Shown one piece after another: positions 9,431 to 18,106 of a stretch of DNA of 64,000 bases. Source of the stretch: CAVSQX01 sp963730225. GTDB lineage: Bacteria > Planctomycetota > Phycisphaerae > Tepidisphaerales > Tepidisphaeraceae. The translations under genes were made by a program, and so were the position numbers. Where the stretch lies: assembly GCA_963730225.1 (NCBI GenBank), contig CAVSQX010000002.1:1-64000 (forward strand), read 5' to 3'. Each line of letters opens with the position of its first letter. Position 1 is the first letter of the stretch. The notes below the pieces were generated by a model. The model made no database searches. It was not told the DNA's origin and was given only the letters and a program-made list of their open reading frames with translations.

Positions 9431-10396
9431 CATAACTCGATCCGTTGATGTCATAGCCGGGGTGGCAGCCCCGGTCTTATTCGCGCCCGGCGGCAGCAAC
9501 CCGAGCCGCGCAACCACCAAAATCACCGCCGCTCCCAGCAGCAGTTCCATCAAAATATCCACCTGTAACCCAATCGCCGCCGCGCGTCGGTTGGTGCCGG
9601 ACCGAAGCCGCGGCAGCAAAATCCGCTGATTCACCGATCCGATGGCCACCATCGCGGCGACGAGAATGATCTTCAGTCCCAAAGTTCTGCCGTAAGCGCT
9701 GTCGAGGAAATTCCGGAAGCTGCCGAGCAAACACCATGTGTTCACGGCGCCGCTGAGGACCAGCATCACAACGGCGATCACGCTCATCCGCGAGAATCGC
9801 CCAACTGCCACCGCCATCGCGGGCCAATCCGGATCCGCATTTCGCAGCAGCGAAAACCACAGCAGCGCCAGCGGCAGCAATCCCGCCGGCCAAAATCCAC
9901 CGGCCAGCAAATGCAGCGCATCGCTCCAGACGTGCAGCGTCGGCGCTGGAGCGGTTTGTCCGTGGCTCGCCCACGCCAGGCTGGCCGACAAAAACGCCGT
10001 GCAGATCAGCGCGCCCCACACCATCCAGCGATAAATCAGCGCGGCCGTCACGACAACCGACGCGGCGATCCAGAATTCAAACCGCACTTTCCAGACGAAT
10101 CCAAAATGCGTTTGGTCCAGGACGATGCGCAGATTTTCCCACCGCAGAGCGTCGGCGATCGGCAATCCGCTCATGTCGCTCGCCAGCAGCGCCAGCCACG
10201 CCAGTCCCGAAATCAAAATCAGCGGCAGGGCGATCGCCGACAACCACGCCGCGATCGGTTTCCAACGCTGTCGCAACGGCGGCGCGGACCCGACCACGAT
10301 GCGGTCCATCGTCCAGACGGCCATCGCAATCAAGCACGCCGCAAACTGCACGGCCCGCGCCGCGATCAGCCATGCGGTGATCGACGCTTCATCCAC
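9419..10396 (-). CDS. copD: Copper resistance protein D (CopD/YcnJ-type) inner-membrane protein
   Basis: About 325 residues with roughly eight hydrophobic helices and the CopD-domain pattern (LHLLAGGFWPAGLLPL, a conserved His-containing helix, and SGAVNTWCLLGSF). CopD proteins work with CopC in copper import or delivery across the inner membrane. The open frame extends back into copC, but the GTG at 10396 (VDEASITAW), 4 bases after the copC stop, is the sensible start. It is the last gene of a four-gene minus-strand copper operon and overlaps the convergent peptidase gene slightly. Confidence 0.88.
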   Translation of the reverse strand: MDEASITAWLIAARAVQFAACLIAMAVWTMDRIVVGSAPPLRQRWKPIAAWLSAIALPLILISGLAWLALLASDMSGLPIADALRWENLRIVLDQTHFGFVWKVRFEFWIAASVVVTAALIYRWMVWGALICTAFLSASLAWASHGQTAPAPTLHVWSDALHLLAGGFWPAGLLPLALLWFSLLRNADPDWPAMAVAVGRFSRMSVIAVVMLVLSGAVNTWCLLGSFRNFLDSAYGRTLGLKIILVAAMVAIGSVNQRILLPRLRSGTNRRAAAIGLQVDILMELLLGAAVILVVARLGLLPPGANKTGAATPAMTSTDRVMSSD

Positions 10397-10400
10397 GGCG

Positions 10401-10763
10401 TTACTCCCTGGGCTTGATCGTGAACTTGAAATCGCCGTGGGTTTTGTGCGTGTCGACCGAAACCACGTGCCAGGAAACTTTGTACGTCCCCGGGCCGATC
10501 GGCGGCAGCGACACCAGCAGCAGCGTCTTATCGCCTTCATCCAGATGCGTGTCTTTCTTGTCGATCTGTTTCCCATCCACGTCGAAAACCTGAATCACGC
10601 TGAACGCTGGCTCGAGTTCCTGGGTGAACCAGATTTTCACAGTAGTCGGCGCGGTCGTCGCTTGCGAACCGACCTTCGGATCGGCGTGATCCAGAAATGC
10701 GTGGGCCAGGGCCGAGCCGGGAAACAACGCCACGATAAAAGCGAGCCAAAGAAATGGTTTCAT
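10401..10763 (-). CDS. copC: Periplasmic copper-binding protein CopC
   Basis: A 120-residue secreted CopC-fold protein. The signal peptide ends GSALA and leaves a mature N-terminal His (HAFLDHADPKVGS), the histidine-brace position used for Cu(II). A second ligand pattern lies near the C-terminus (SVDTHKTHGDFKF). The ATG at 10763 is preceded by GGAGAAG and overlaps the upstream gene stop (ATGA). It sits directly before copD, the usual CopC-CopD pairing. Confidence 0.93.
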   Translation of the reverse strand: MKPFLWLAFIVALFPGSALAHAFLDHADPKVGSQATTAPTTVKIWFTQELEPAFSVIQVFDVDGKQIDKKDTHLDEGDKTLLLVSLPPIGPGTYKVSWHVVSVDTHKTHGDFKFTIKPRE

Positions 10764-11659
10764 TGGTCTTCTCCAAAAATCGGATGTCCAAAAACCTTCG
10801 GGAAAATGTCGTCGATGTAGATTTCCACCTGGACGATCACACCGACGTGCGGGCCGCTGTGCCGGTTGACGGGGATTTGCGCCTCGGCCCCGAGTTGGCC
10901 ATAGGGCATTTCCCACAAAACGCCGGGATTGATCGTGCCGGTGGTCAGCGTCGAGCCGCGGTTTTCCGGCGTATTCATTGAGAATTCCACCAGCGGAACC
11001 ATGTCCCGAAACGGCCGGGGCATGCCGACATCCTCGACGCGCTGATTCAGATAGAGCAGGCTGTATTCAACCGCGAAACCCCATTGCAGCGCGTTAGGAT
11101 CGCTGGCCTGGGTCGGAAAGGTTTGTCCGATCGTGCCAGTTACGGCCAGCGGCTGGGCGAAGCGCATCGAGTCGGGCAGATCGCCGAATCCCTTGCCGAA
11201 ATAAAAAATCGGCGTGTAGGTGGTGAACGAATCGGAGACATTTTTCCCCCCGGTGCCGCCGATGTCGGCCTCGATGCCGATGGAAATAATCGCCTCGTGC
11301 GGATCGTTCTGCCAAAGTTGATATTTCGCGCTCAGCGAAACCTGATCCCACCCCACCAGCGCCGCCTGCCCCACCGGCCGCTGCCAGATGTATTGATCCG
11401 CCACGCCCAGCGTAAATCGCGGGAAAATTTCCTTGTCGAATTCAAAGCCAAAATCGTATTCCTTCGTCGCTGGCGAGCCGTCGCTCGCCGGATTGGTGAA
11501 GTACGAAACGCTCGGCAGCAGCAGTTCATCGGTCGCAAACGGATCGTCGGTTGCGATGGTCGGCGGAAAAAAACGATCCCCCACAAACCCGTGCGCCCCG
11601 GCGAGCCCGGCCGGCAGCAGCACACCGCACGCAAACAGCGCGCGAAGATAATTTCGCAT
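10760..11659 (-). CDS. Putative outer-membrane beta-barrel protein of the copper operon
   Basis: A 299-residue protein with an N-terminal signal (LRALFACGVLLPAGLAGAHG). The body alternates aromatic and small residues as in beta-barrels (FGFEFDKEIFPRFTLGV, VSLSAKYQLWQ, WGFAVEYSLLYLN) and lacks any soluble-enzyme motif I know. Its stop overlaps the copC start by 4 bases, so it is translationally coupled to copC-copD and probably acts in copper handling or sensing at the outer membrane. The barrel assignment comes from composition, not from a recognised family. Confidence 0.7.
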   Translation of the reverse strand: MRNYLRALFACGVLLPAGLAGAHGFVGDRFFPPTIATDDPFATDELLLPSVSYFTNPASDGSPATKEYDFGFEFDKEIFPRFTLGVADQYIWQRPVGQAALVGWDQVSLSAKYQLWQNDPHEAIISIGIEADIGGTGGKNVSDSFTTYTPIFYFGKGFGDLPDSMRFAQPLAVTGTIGQTFPTQASDPNALQWGFAVEYSLLYLNQRVEDVGMPRPFRDMVPLVEFSMNTPENRGSTLTTGTINPGVLWEMPYGQLGAEAQIPVNRHSGPHVGVIVQVEIYIDDIFPKVFGHPIFGEDQ

Positions 11660-11721
11660 GGCCGCTCCATGTGCATGGATGCACCAATTGATTTTTGAAA
11701 AGTCGAGAGACGCGCAGCGAT

Positions 11722-12075
11722 CTACGCGAACTGCGGAGGGGCTCGGCCATCGAAGGGAAGCAGAACGTTCAGCGAGACATGAACGGCTGCAACTTCGTCA
11801 CGCAGCGGATGCAGGAACCGCAGCGGCGGCAGCGAAAGATCGATCGTCGGCGGCACGCTCAGATGCGCCGCAAAAAAGCAGATCGCGCAATTTCCCGCCG
11901 GCTGATTTGGTGAATTCGGTTTTCCCGGATTTTCCCCGCCGCACAAAGGACACGCCTGGGCGACGTTCTCTCCCCCCGGCAACTGCACCACGCCCCGATG
12001 GTGCCCCGGCACGACGACGTTCAGCCAGAACGTCTGAAAGATCAGCACCGCCAGATGAAGCGATCGCCGTCGCAT
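11722..12075 (-). CDS. Small Cys-rich protein at the head of the copper operon (DUF2946-like)
   Basis: About 117 residues. A short N-terminal hydrophobic helix (SLHLAVLIFQTFWLNVVV) is followed by HH and two cysteine pairs (ACPLCGG and NCAICFF), resembling small DUF2946-type proteins often found beside copper or TonB genes. The paired cysteines and His could bind Cu(I). It is co-oriented with the three downstream copper genes with a 62-base gap. The family call is tentative and the length is uncertain at the N-terminus. Confidence 0.55.
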   Translation of the reverse strand: MRRRSLHLAVLIFQTFWLNVVVPGHHRGVVQLPGGENVAQACPLCGGENPGKPNSPNQPAGNCAICFFAAHLSVPPTIDLSLPPLRFLHPLRDEVAAVHVSLNVLLPFDGRAPPQFA

Positions 12076-12214
12076 CGTTGCAGCCTATCAAGTCGCCATT
12101 TCGAGGGCAAAAATCCCGCGAGGGCGAAACCCTGCCAAAAATTGCACCAACAGTTGCAATTGAGATTCAGTCTCAGTAGCTTACGGAAATGCAAAGGCGT
12201 TTGCGCCCGTCCAT

Positions 12215-13657
12215 TTGGTGCTGGTTTTAGGGATTTTGAGCGCCGGGTCGGTCCTTGCTACGCCGCCGGCCGCGTTGCAATCGCAGCAACTCGCCACCAC
12301 CGAGCCCAGTTCAACATCAACGAATCCGAAGGCCGAATCGTCCGGGTTCTTCTCGAATCTGCCGCGCAGCCAATATCTGCTCGGCGACATGTTCGGCCTG
12401 CGACCCATGCTCAGCCGCGGCGGCATGAATCTCACCATCGAAGAAACCAGTGAAGTCCTGGGCAACGTCACCGGCGGCGTCGGCCACGGCGTCGCCTATG
12501 ACGGCCTGACCCAAATGGATCTCCAACTCGACACCCAACGCGCCTTCGGCTGGCACGGCGGCACCTTCAACGTCAGCGCCCTGCAAATCCACGGGCAAAA
12601 TCTCAGCGCCGATTATCTCAAAACTCTGCAAACCGCCAGCGGCATCGAAGCCGACCGCTCCACCCGCCTCTGGGAACTCTGGTATGAGCAGAAATTTCTC
12701 GATGAAGATCGCCTCGATGTGAAAATCGGCCAGCAAAGCCTCGACCAGGAATTCATGGTCAGCCAGAACGCCCTGGCGTTTGTGAACACGATGTTCGGCT
12801 GGCCCATGGTCCCCTCGGCCGACATGCCCGGCGGCGGGCCGGCGTATCCGCTTTCGGCGCTGGGTGTGCGATTGCGGGCGCGGCCGATCGATTCGCTCAC
12901 CGTCCTGGTTGGCCTGTTCAACGGCAGCCCGGTCTCGGATAACTCCGGCGATCCCCAACAACAGAATCCCTCGGGAACCAGCTTCCCCCTCAACGGTGGG
13001 CTGCTCGCCATCGCAGAAATTCAGTACGCTTACCCGGCCGTCGGGGCCATGGTTTATCCCGACCAGTCTCAGCCGCTTTCCGGCGTCTACAAGCTCGGCG
13101 CCTGGTACGACACCGAAGAATTTGCCGATCAGCAATTCGACACCGCCGGCCTATCATTGGCGGATCCCCACAGCAGCGGAAATCCGCAATTGCATCGGGG
13201 AGATTACGCCATCTACGCCGTCATCGACCAGATGATCTGGCGCGATCCCGAAGATGACGATCGAAACATTAGCTTTTTTCTTCGTCCCATGGGAACGCCG
13301 CTATCCGACCGCAACCTGATCGACTTCAGCGTCAACGCCGGTTTTCTCATGCACGAGCCGATTCCTCTGCGCGATGACGACACCTTTGGCATCGGCATGG
13401 GATACGCCCACGTCAGCGGCCGGGCTTCCGATCTTGATCGCGACACCGGCTTCTTCGCCGGCTCTCCCTACCCCGTCCGTTCCGGCGAAACCTACATAGA
13501 GGCAACCTATCAATATCAACTGACACCCTGGTTCCAGATTCAGCCCGACATTCAGTACGTCTTCAACCCCGGCGGCGGGATTCCCAATCCGAATAAGCCG
13601 GGGCAAATAGTGAAAAACGAACTCGTGCTTGGATTGCGTATCAACATTCTGTTCTGA
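12215..13657 (+). CDS. OprB-family carbohydrate-selective outer-membrane porin
   Basis: About 480 residues. The mature part fits OprB porins: GGMNLTIEETSEVLGNVTGG, the helical ELWYEQKFLDEDRLDVKIGQ segment, FVNTMFGWP, and a C-terminal barrel strand ending in Phe (LGLRINILF). Such porins pass sugars or small solutes through the outer membrane. The called start is TTG and gives a signal peptide without a basic n-region; the ATG at 12189 begins MQRRLRPS, a perfect n-region, in another frame, so a one-base indel at the 5-prime end is possible. The stop overlaps the next gene start. Confidence 0.82.
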   Translation: MVLVLGILSAGSVLATPPAALQSQQLATTEPSSTSTNPKAESSGFFSNLPRSQYLLGDMFGLRPMLSRGGMNLTIEETSEVLGNVTGGVGHGVAYDGLTQMDLQLDTQRAFGWHGGTFNVSALQIHGQNLSADYLKTLQTASGIEADRSTRLWELWYEQKFLDEDRLDVKIGQQSLDQEFMVSQNALAFVNTMFGWPMVPSADMPGGGPAYPLSALGVRLRARPIDSLTVLVGLFNGSPVSDNSGDPQQQNPSGTSFPLNGGLLAIAEIQYAYPAVGAMVYPDQSQPLSGVYKLGAWYDTEEFADQQFDTAGLSLADPHSSGNPQLHRGDYAIYAVIDQMIWRDPEDDDRNISFFLRPMGTPLSDRNLIDFSVNAGFLMHEPIPLRDDDTFGIGMGYAHVSGRASDLDRDTGFFAGSPYPVRSGETYIEATYQYQLTPWFQIQPDIQYVFNPGGGIPNPNKPGQIVKNELVLGLRINILF

Positions 13658-14820
13658 TGAAGAGGCCCCAGCCCATGAAGACCGCCGCACGATTTTTCCA
13701 AAAACCCCGCATCGCTCTGGCGGCCCTGTTTGCCGTCGCTGCCAGCGCTCCCCTGCGGGCCGATCAGCCGTTTCTCCAAACCGTGCGCCGGCACGTCACG
13801 CAGACTTCCACCGTCGCCGCCAACGGCGACATCAATCCTTACGCCATCGTCGTCGCTCCGGTGTCGGCCGGCCGAATCCATCAGGGAGATATCCTGGTGG
13901 ACAATTTCAACAACATCTCGAATCTCCAGGGCACCGGCACCACCATCGTCGATTTCGATCCAACTACGAAAAGGACGACTCTGTTTGCAAAACTGCCCCA
14001 GCATCTGCCGCAATGCGATGTCGGGCTGGGCACGGCGATGACGATGCTCAAATCCGGCTGGGTGATTGTCGGCAGCACGCCCAGCACCGACGGCACCACC
14101 CGCACCAAAACCCCCGGCGGGCTGATCGTGCTCGATCCCAACGGCCAGCTTGTCGATGTCTGGACCGGCCCCAACATCAACGGCCCCTGGGGAAACATGG
14201 CCGTCGTCGACAACGGAACCACCGCCACGCTTTTTGTCAGCATGGCGGGCTTCGATGTGCCCGGCCCCGAAGTGCACGATCCGGCCACTGGCCGGCCCGT
14301 CGTCGTGAACAAAGCCATCATTCTGCGGATCGATCTTTCCATTCCCCCCGGCAAACCGCCGACGATCTCCAGCCAAACCATCATCGCCAACGGCTTCGGC
14401 GAGCACGCCGACCGCGATGCGTTTCTGGTCGGGCCGACCGGATTGGCCCTGGCGCCGAGCGGCACATTGTATGTTTCCGACGCCGTCGGCAATCGCATCG
14501 TCGCCATCGCCGATGCCGTTCATCGCGCCACCACCGCCGGCGTCGGCACCGCCGTAACCGCCAACGGATTGATGCGCCGCCCGCTGGCTCTGATCATGAC
14601 GCCGACTGGGCATCTGCTGGTCTGCAACGCGCTCAACGGCGAAGTCGTCGAAGTCGATCCGGCGACGGGCAAGCAACTCTGTGCCCAATGGATCGACGCC
14701 GACCAAGCCCAATCCCCGCCCGGCAACGGCGATCTCTTCGGCATCGCGCTGCGGCCCGACGGCAAAGGTTTTTATTACGTGCAGGATGACATGAACACAC
14801 TCGTGGAGGCGCGTCCATGA
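13657..14820 (+). CDS. Secreted NHL/SMP30-like beta-propeller protein
   Basis: A 387-residue secreted protein: the signal peptide ends near APLRAD and the body contains repeated propeller blades such as GLIVLDPNGQLVDVW, GLALAPSGTLYVSDAVGNRIV and GEVVEVDPATGKQL. I see no enzyme active site. It starts at an ATG overlapping the porin stop and its own stop overlaps the Dyp peroxidase start (ATGA), so the three are one transcript. A role in binding or scaffolding for the peroxidase step is an inference from this tight linkage. Confidence 0.75.
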   Translation: MKRPQPMKTAARFFQKPRIALAALFAVAASAPLRADQPFLQTVRRHVTQTSTVAANGDINPYAIVVAPVSAGRIHQGDILVDNFNNISNLQGTGTTIVDFDPTTKRTTLFAKLPQHLPQCDVGLGTAMTMLKSGWVIVGSTPSTDGTTRTKTPGGLIVLDPNGQLVDVWTGPNINGPWGNMAVVDNGTTATLFVSMAGFDVPGPEVHDPATGRPVVVNKAIILRIDLSIPPGKPPTISSQTIIANGFGEHADRDAFLVGPTGLALAPSGTLYVSDAVGNRIVAIADAVHRATTAGVGTAVTANGLMRRPLALIMTPTGHLLVCNALNGEVVEVDPATGKQLCAQWIDADQAQSPPGNGDLFGIALRPDGKGFYYVQDDMNTLVEARP

Positions 14821-16097
14821 GCGAAGATTCGCCCGGCGATGAAAAATCCTCCCGCCGCGGATTTCTCGCCGCCGCCGCCGGTTTGGCCTCCGCCGCCGCA
14901 CAACAGCGCCTGCGTGCCGCGGCGATTCCCTCGACCGCGCCGGCCGCCGCTCAAATCGAGCCGTTCTTCGGCCCGCATCAGGCTGGCATCATCACACCGG
15001 CGCAGAATCACACGTATTTTGCGGCGTTCGATCTGACCGCCGCCGACGCAAAACAGATCGCCGAGCTTTTCCGAACCTGGACCGCCGCCGCCGCTCGTCT
15101 GAGCGTTGGCCAAACCGCTTCCGATCTCGATACCGACACCACCAGGCCGGCGTCTGATTCCGGCGAAGCGATCGATTCCGCGGCCGCCCGGCTCACCCTC
15201 ACGTTTGGATTCGGCGCTGGTTTGTTCATCAAAGACGGCAAAGATCGCTACGGTTTGGCCGCCCGACGGCCGCAGGCGTTTGTCGATTTGCCGACATTCA
15301 ACGGCGATCAACTGATCCCCGCTATCACCGGCGGCGATCTTTCGGTTCAGGCGTGCGCCGATGATCCGCAAGTCGCCTTTCACGCCGTTCGCCAGCTCGC
15401 CCGTCTGGCGGTCGGCGTGGCGCAGCTGCGCTGGGCGCAAAGCGGATTTTTGCCGAATCGCCCCGCCGGGCAGACGCCGCGGAATCTCATGGGCTTCAAG
15501 GACGGAAGCAACAATCCCCCCATCGACGATCCATCCGTCATGGAAAAATTCATCTGGGTCGGCGACGAAGGCCCCGACTGGATGCGCGGCGGCAGCTACG
15601 TCGTGGCCCGCCGAATCCGCATGGCGTTGGAGCACTGGGACCGCATGAACGTCGGCTTTCAGCAGCAGACCATCGGCCGATGTAAATATTCCGGCGCTCC
15701 GCTGACCGGCAAGCGCGAGTCCGATCAGCCCGATCTCGCCGCCGTCGATGCCGACGGAAATCCGGTCATCCCCGAGAATTCCCACGTTCGCCTGGCCTCC
15801 GCCGCCAGCAACGACGGCGCGAAAATTCTCCGCCGCCCCTACTCCTACAACGACGGCGCGAATTTCATCTCCGAGCGCTGGCCCCCGTGGCGGCAGGGAA
15901 TCGAGTACGACGCCGGCCTGCTGTTCATCGCCTACCAGCGCGACCCGCGCACCGGCTTCATCAAAATTTTCGATCGGATGTCAAAATTCGACATGCTGAA
16001 TCAATTCGTCACGCACACCGGCGGCGGAATGTTCGCCTGCCCCGTCGGAATCGCCCCCGGTGAATTCCTCGGCCAGCGCCTTTTTCAATCGGTGTAA
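14817..16097 (+). CDS. efeB: Tat-exported Dyp-type heme peroxidase (EfeB/deferrochelatase-like)
   Basis: A 426-residue Dyp-type peroxidase. A twin-arginine leader (SSRRGFLAAAAG) sends the folded heme protein to the periplasm. The family GXXDG motif appears as LMGFKDGSNNP, the proximal heme His in NSHVRLAS, and the distal Arg region as LRRPYSYNDG. EfeB proteins oxidise organic dyes or heme-related compounds with peroxide and are linked to iron release; no efeU or efeO is present here. Its start overlaps the propeller gene stop. The Dyp family is certain, the efeB symbol only by similarity. Confidence 0.88.
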   Translation: MSEDSPGDEKSSRRGFLAAAAGLASAAAQQRLRAAAIPSTAPAAAQIEPFFGPHQAGIITPAQNHTYFAAFDLTAADAKQIAELFRTWTAAAARLSVGQTASDLDTDTTRPASDSGEAIDSAAARLTLTFGFGAGLFIKDGKDRYGLAARRPQAFVDLPTFNGDQLIPAITGGDLSVQACADDPQVAFHAVRQLARLAVGVAQLRWAQSGFLPNRPAGQTPRNLMGFKDGSNNPPIDDPSVMEKFIWVGDEGPDWMRGGSYVVARRIRMALEHWDRMNVGFQQQTIGRCKYSGAPLTGKRESDQPDLAAVDADGNPVIPENSHVRLASAASNDGAKILRRPYSYNDGANFISERWPPWRQGIEYDAGLLFIAYQRDPRTGFIKIFDRMSKFDMLNQFVTHTGGGMFACPVGIAPGEFLGQRLFQSV

Positions 16098-16160
16098 AAA
16101 AAGGCAGGGGCGAGGGCCGCGTGCAAAAGCGTATCCCTCACCCCGCTACCCACGGCCGCA

Positions 16161-16820
16161 TCAGGTTTCCATTGCGGTCAAATCCGTGATCAACTGCGTC
16201 CTTGCCGCCTCGATCTGCGTCAGATCGTTGGTCATCTTGTTCAGATGCCTGTCCAGATCCGTCACCGTCTTGTTCAAATCGTGCGTCAGCTTCGCTGTCG
16301 CGTTCGGATCCGTCGGCAACGCGTTGGTGATCGCCTGCGCATCATTGAACAGCGTCGTGCAGAAGTTCTCCCGTGTCGTGATCCGCGAGTCAAGCCCGGC
16401 CACCATGTCCGTCTGCAACTGCACTCGATCCGCCAGCAGAGCCTGGTGGTCGGCCGCTTCCGCCGTCGAATTTCCCTTATCCAGCAGAATCTGCTTCTGC
16501 TCGGTCACGATGACCGATTCATCCGCCAGCACGTTGCTCGCCTGGGTGAGCCGATCCGCCAGAAGCTGCTGACGCATGGTCGTCAAGTCGGTTCGCAATT
16601 GTCCAACCAGCGGCGCTTCGACGGTGTCGCTGGCCAGGTGATCCGCCTTCAGCGCCGCCGCATCCACCGTCAGCGCAATGGCGCCGGCCACGCAATCGGC
16701 CCGAAAATGCAGAAGATCCAGCTGAACATGCAGCCGATCCAATTGCACCGCCGTGCTCAGCGTCGCCGACATCAGCGTCCGCGTTTCCAATTCCTGCGCG
16801 AGGCTCGAAACTCCACACAT
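16161..16820 (-). CDS. Alpha-helical coiled-coil protein with LEPR-XLL-like leader
   Basis: 219 residues. The start has a strong ribosome-binding site (AGGAGGG about 7 bases upstream). The N-terminus reads LAQELETRTLMSATLS, a variant of the planctomycete LEPR-XLL motif, suggesting export or surface sorting. The rest is almost entirely helical with heptad-like spacing (LRTDLTTMRQQLLADRLTQ, HDLNKTVTDLDRHLNKMTN), predicting a long coiled coil. It has no catalytic motif. It is convergent to the peroxidase gene and appears monocistronic. Confidence 0.75.
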   Translation of the reverse strand: MCGVSSLAQELETRTLMSATLSTAVQLDRLHVQLDLLHFRADCVAGAIALTVDAAALKADHLASDTVEAPLVGQLRTDLTTMRQQLLADRLTQASNVLADESVIVTEQKQILLDKGNSTAEAADHQALLADRVQLQTDMVAGLDSRITTRENFCTTLFNDAQAITNALPTDPNATAKLTHDLNKTVTDLDRHLNKMTNDLTQIEAARTQLITDLTAMET

Positions 16821-17034
16821 TTTCGTCCCTCCTGTACGTGTTCTCCGCGTTGCGGTCGCCGCCGATTATCGGTCCAGCGCACGCGGGCCAACCGCTGGCC
16901 CGCTCACATCGAAAACTCCAATGAAAAGAGGCCGCCGTCCAGCCATTCTTACAGAAAAATATTTGAATTGCCGTTGTCCGCCAACCCGCCGGCCCACGAA
17001 GTCGGCACCGTTGATATGAACCGAATAGACCGTT

Positions 17035-18045
17035 CTATGCCGCCGCCATCGACATCGCTTTTTCGGACCTCCACTGGAGGAACCGATCCAGCGCCGCTTC
17101 GAAATCCGCCGCCGAATCGATCATCCGCATTTCCTCGCGCATCGCCTGGCACGGATGCATCTGCTTGGCGTACCAGCTCACCCGCTTGCGAAATTCAATC
17201 ACCGCCGACCGCTCGCTGCGGAATCGCACCATGTTGTAAAAATGTTCGCGCATCAGATCACAAATCCGCTCGATGCTCGGCGGCGGCGGGGTGACGCCCA
17301 TGCTGAGATTCGCCCAGATATCGCGGAAAATCCACGGCATCGAAAGTGCCGCCCGCCCGATCATGATTCCCGCGCACCCCGTCCGTTCGATCATCCGCCG
17401 CGCATCCGCCGGCGATCGCACGTCCCCGTTGCCGATCACCGGAATCCTCTTCACCGCCGCCACCACCGCCGCGATGCCGTCCAGCCGCGCTTCACCGGAG
17501 AATCGCATTTCCGTCGTGCGGCCATGAATCGTGATCGCCGCCGCGCCCGCCTCTTCCAATCGGCTGGCCAGATACGGCGCCACGATGCAACGGTCATCCC
17601 ACCCCAGCCGCAACTTCGCCGTCAGCGGCGTGTTTCGCAGACTGCCCGCGATCCGCTCGAAGATTTTCAGCGTCCTCTCCGGATCGCACAGCAATTTGCT
17701 TCCCCCGTCGCGCTTGGTGATTTTGTCGACCGGGCACCCCATGTTGATATCGATCACATGAGCTCCGCGATCCTCCGCCCACCGCGCCGCTTCGCACAGC
17801 AGATCCCCGTCGCCGCCATACAACTGCATGCACAGCGGCGAATCCGCCGGCACCGTCATCGCCAGTTCCATCGACTTGCGGTTCTCCCTCAGCACCCCCT
17901 GCGGACAGAGCAGATCGGTACACGCCATCCCCACGCCCCCGCACGATCGCGCCACCAGCCGAAACGCCAGATCGCAGTACCCCGCGATCGGCGCCAACAG
18001 CAGATTCGTCTGCAACCGCAGCGAGCCAATCATCAATCCGTTCAT
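17035..18045 (-). CDS. dus: tRNA-dihydrouridine synthase
   Basis: About 336 residues of the Dus TIM-barrel flavoprotein family. Motifs are LAPIAGYCDLAFR near the FMN phosphate site, the catalytic-cysteine region INMGCPVDKITKRDGGS, KLRLGWDD, ITIHGRTTEMRFSG and PVIGNGDVRSPADA. The enzyme reduces uridines in the tRNA D-loop using NADPH. The ATG at 18045 is chosen because the barrel begins there; the frame is open to 18141. The upstream TPR gene ends 62 bases away, with a GC-rich hairpin between. Confidence 0.93.
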   Translation of the reverse strand: MNGLMIGSLRLQTNLLLAPIAGYCDLAFRLVARSCGGVGMACTDLLCPQGVLRENRKSMELAMTVPADSPLCMQLYGGDGDLLCEAARWAEDRGAHVIDINMGCPVDKITKRDGGSKLLCDPERTLKIFERIAGSLRNTPLTAKLRLGWDDRCIVAPYLASRLEEAGAAAITIHGRTTEMRFSGEARLDGIAAVVAAVKRIPVIGNGDVRSPADARRMIERTGCAGIMIGRAALSMPWIFRDIWANLSMGVTPPPPSIERICDLMREHFYNMVRFRSERSAVIEFRKRVSWYAKQMHPCQAMREEMRMIDSAADFEAALDRFLQWRSEKAMSMAAA

Positions 18046-18074
18046 CGCCTTGCATTCTACCCACCCAACCCACG

Positions 18075-18104
18075 GCGGGCCAAAGGGTACTCCCGTCGGC
18101 CCGC
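18075..18104. terminator. GC-rich hairpin between dus and the TPR gene
   Basis: Seven-base perfect arms GCGGGCC and GGCCCGC surround a 16-base loop. It lies 3 bases downstream of the minus-strand TPR gene stop and upstream of dus, but without a clear U-run. It contains the short motif CCCACGGCGGGCC, which also occurs inside the broken pseudopilin gene and in similar form after the aminotransferase gene, so it may be a dispersed repeat rather than a true terminator. Confidence 0.4.
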
Positions 18105-18106
18105 AT

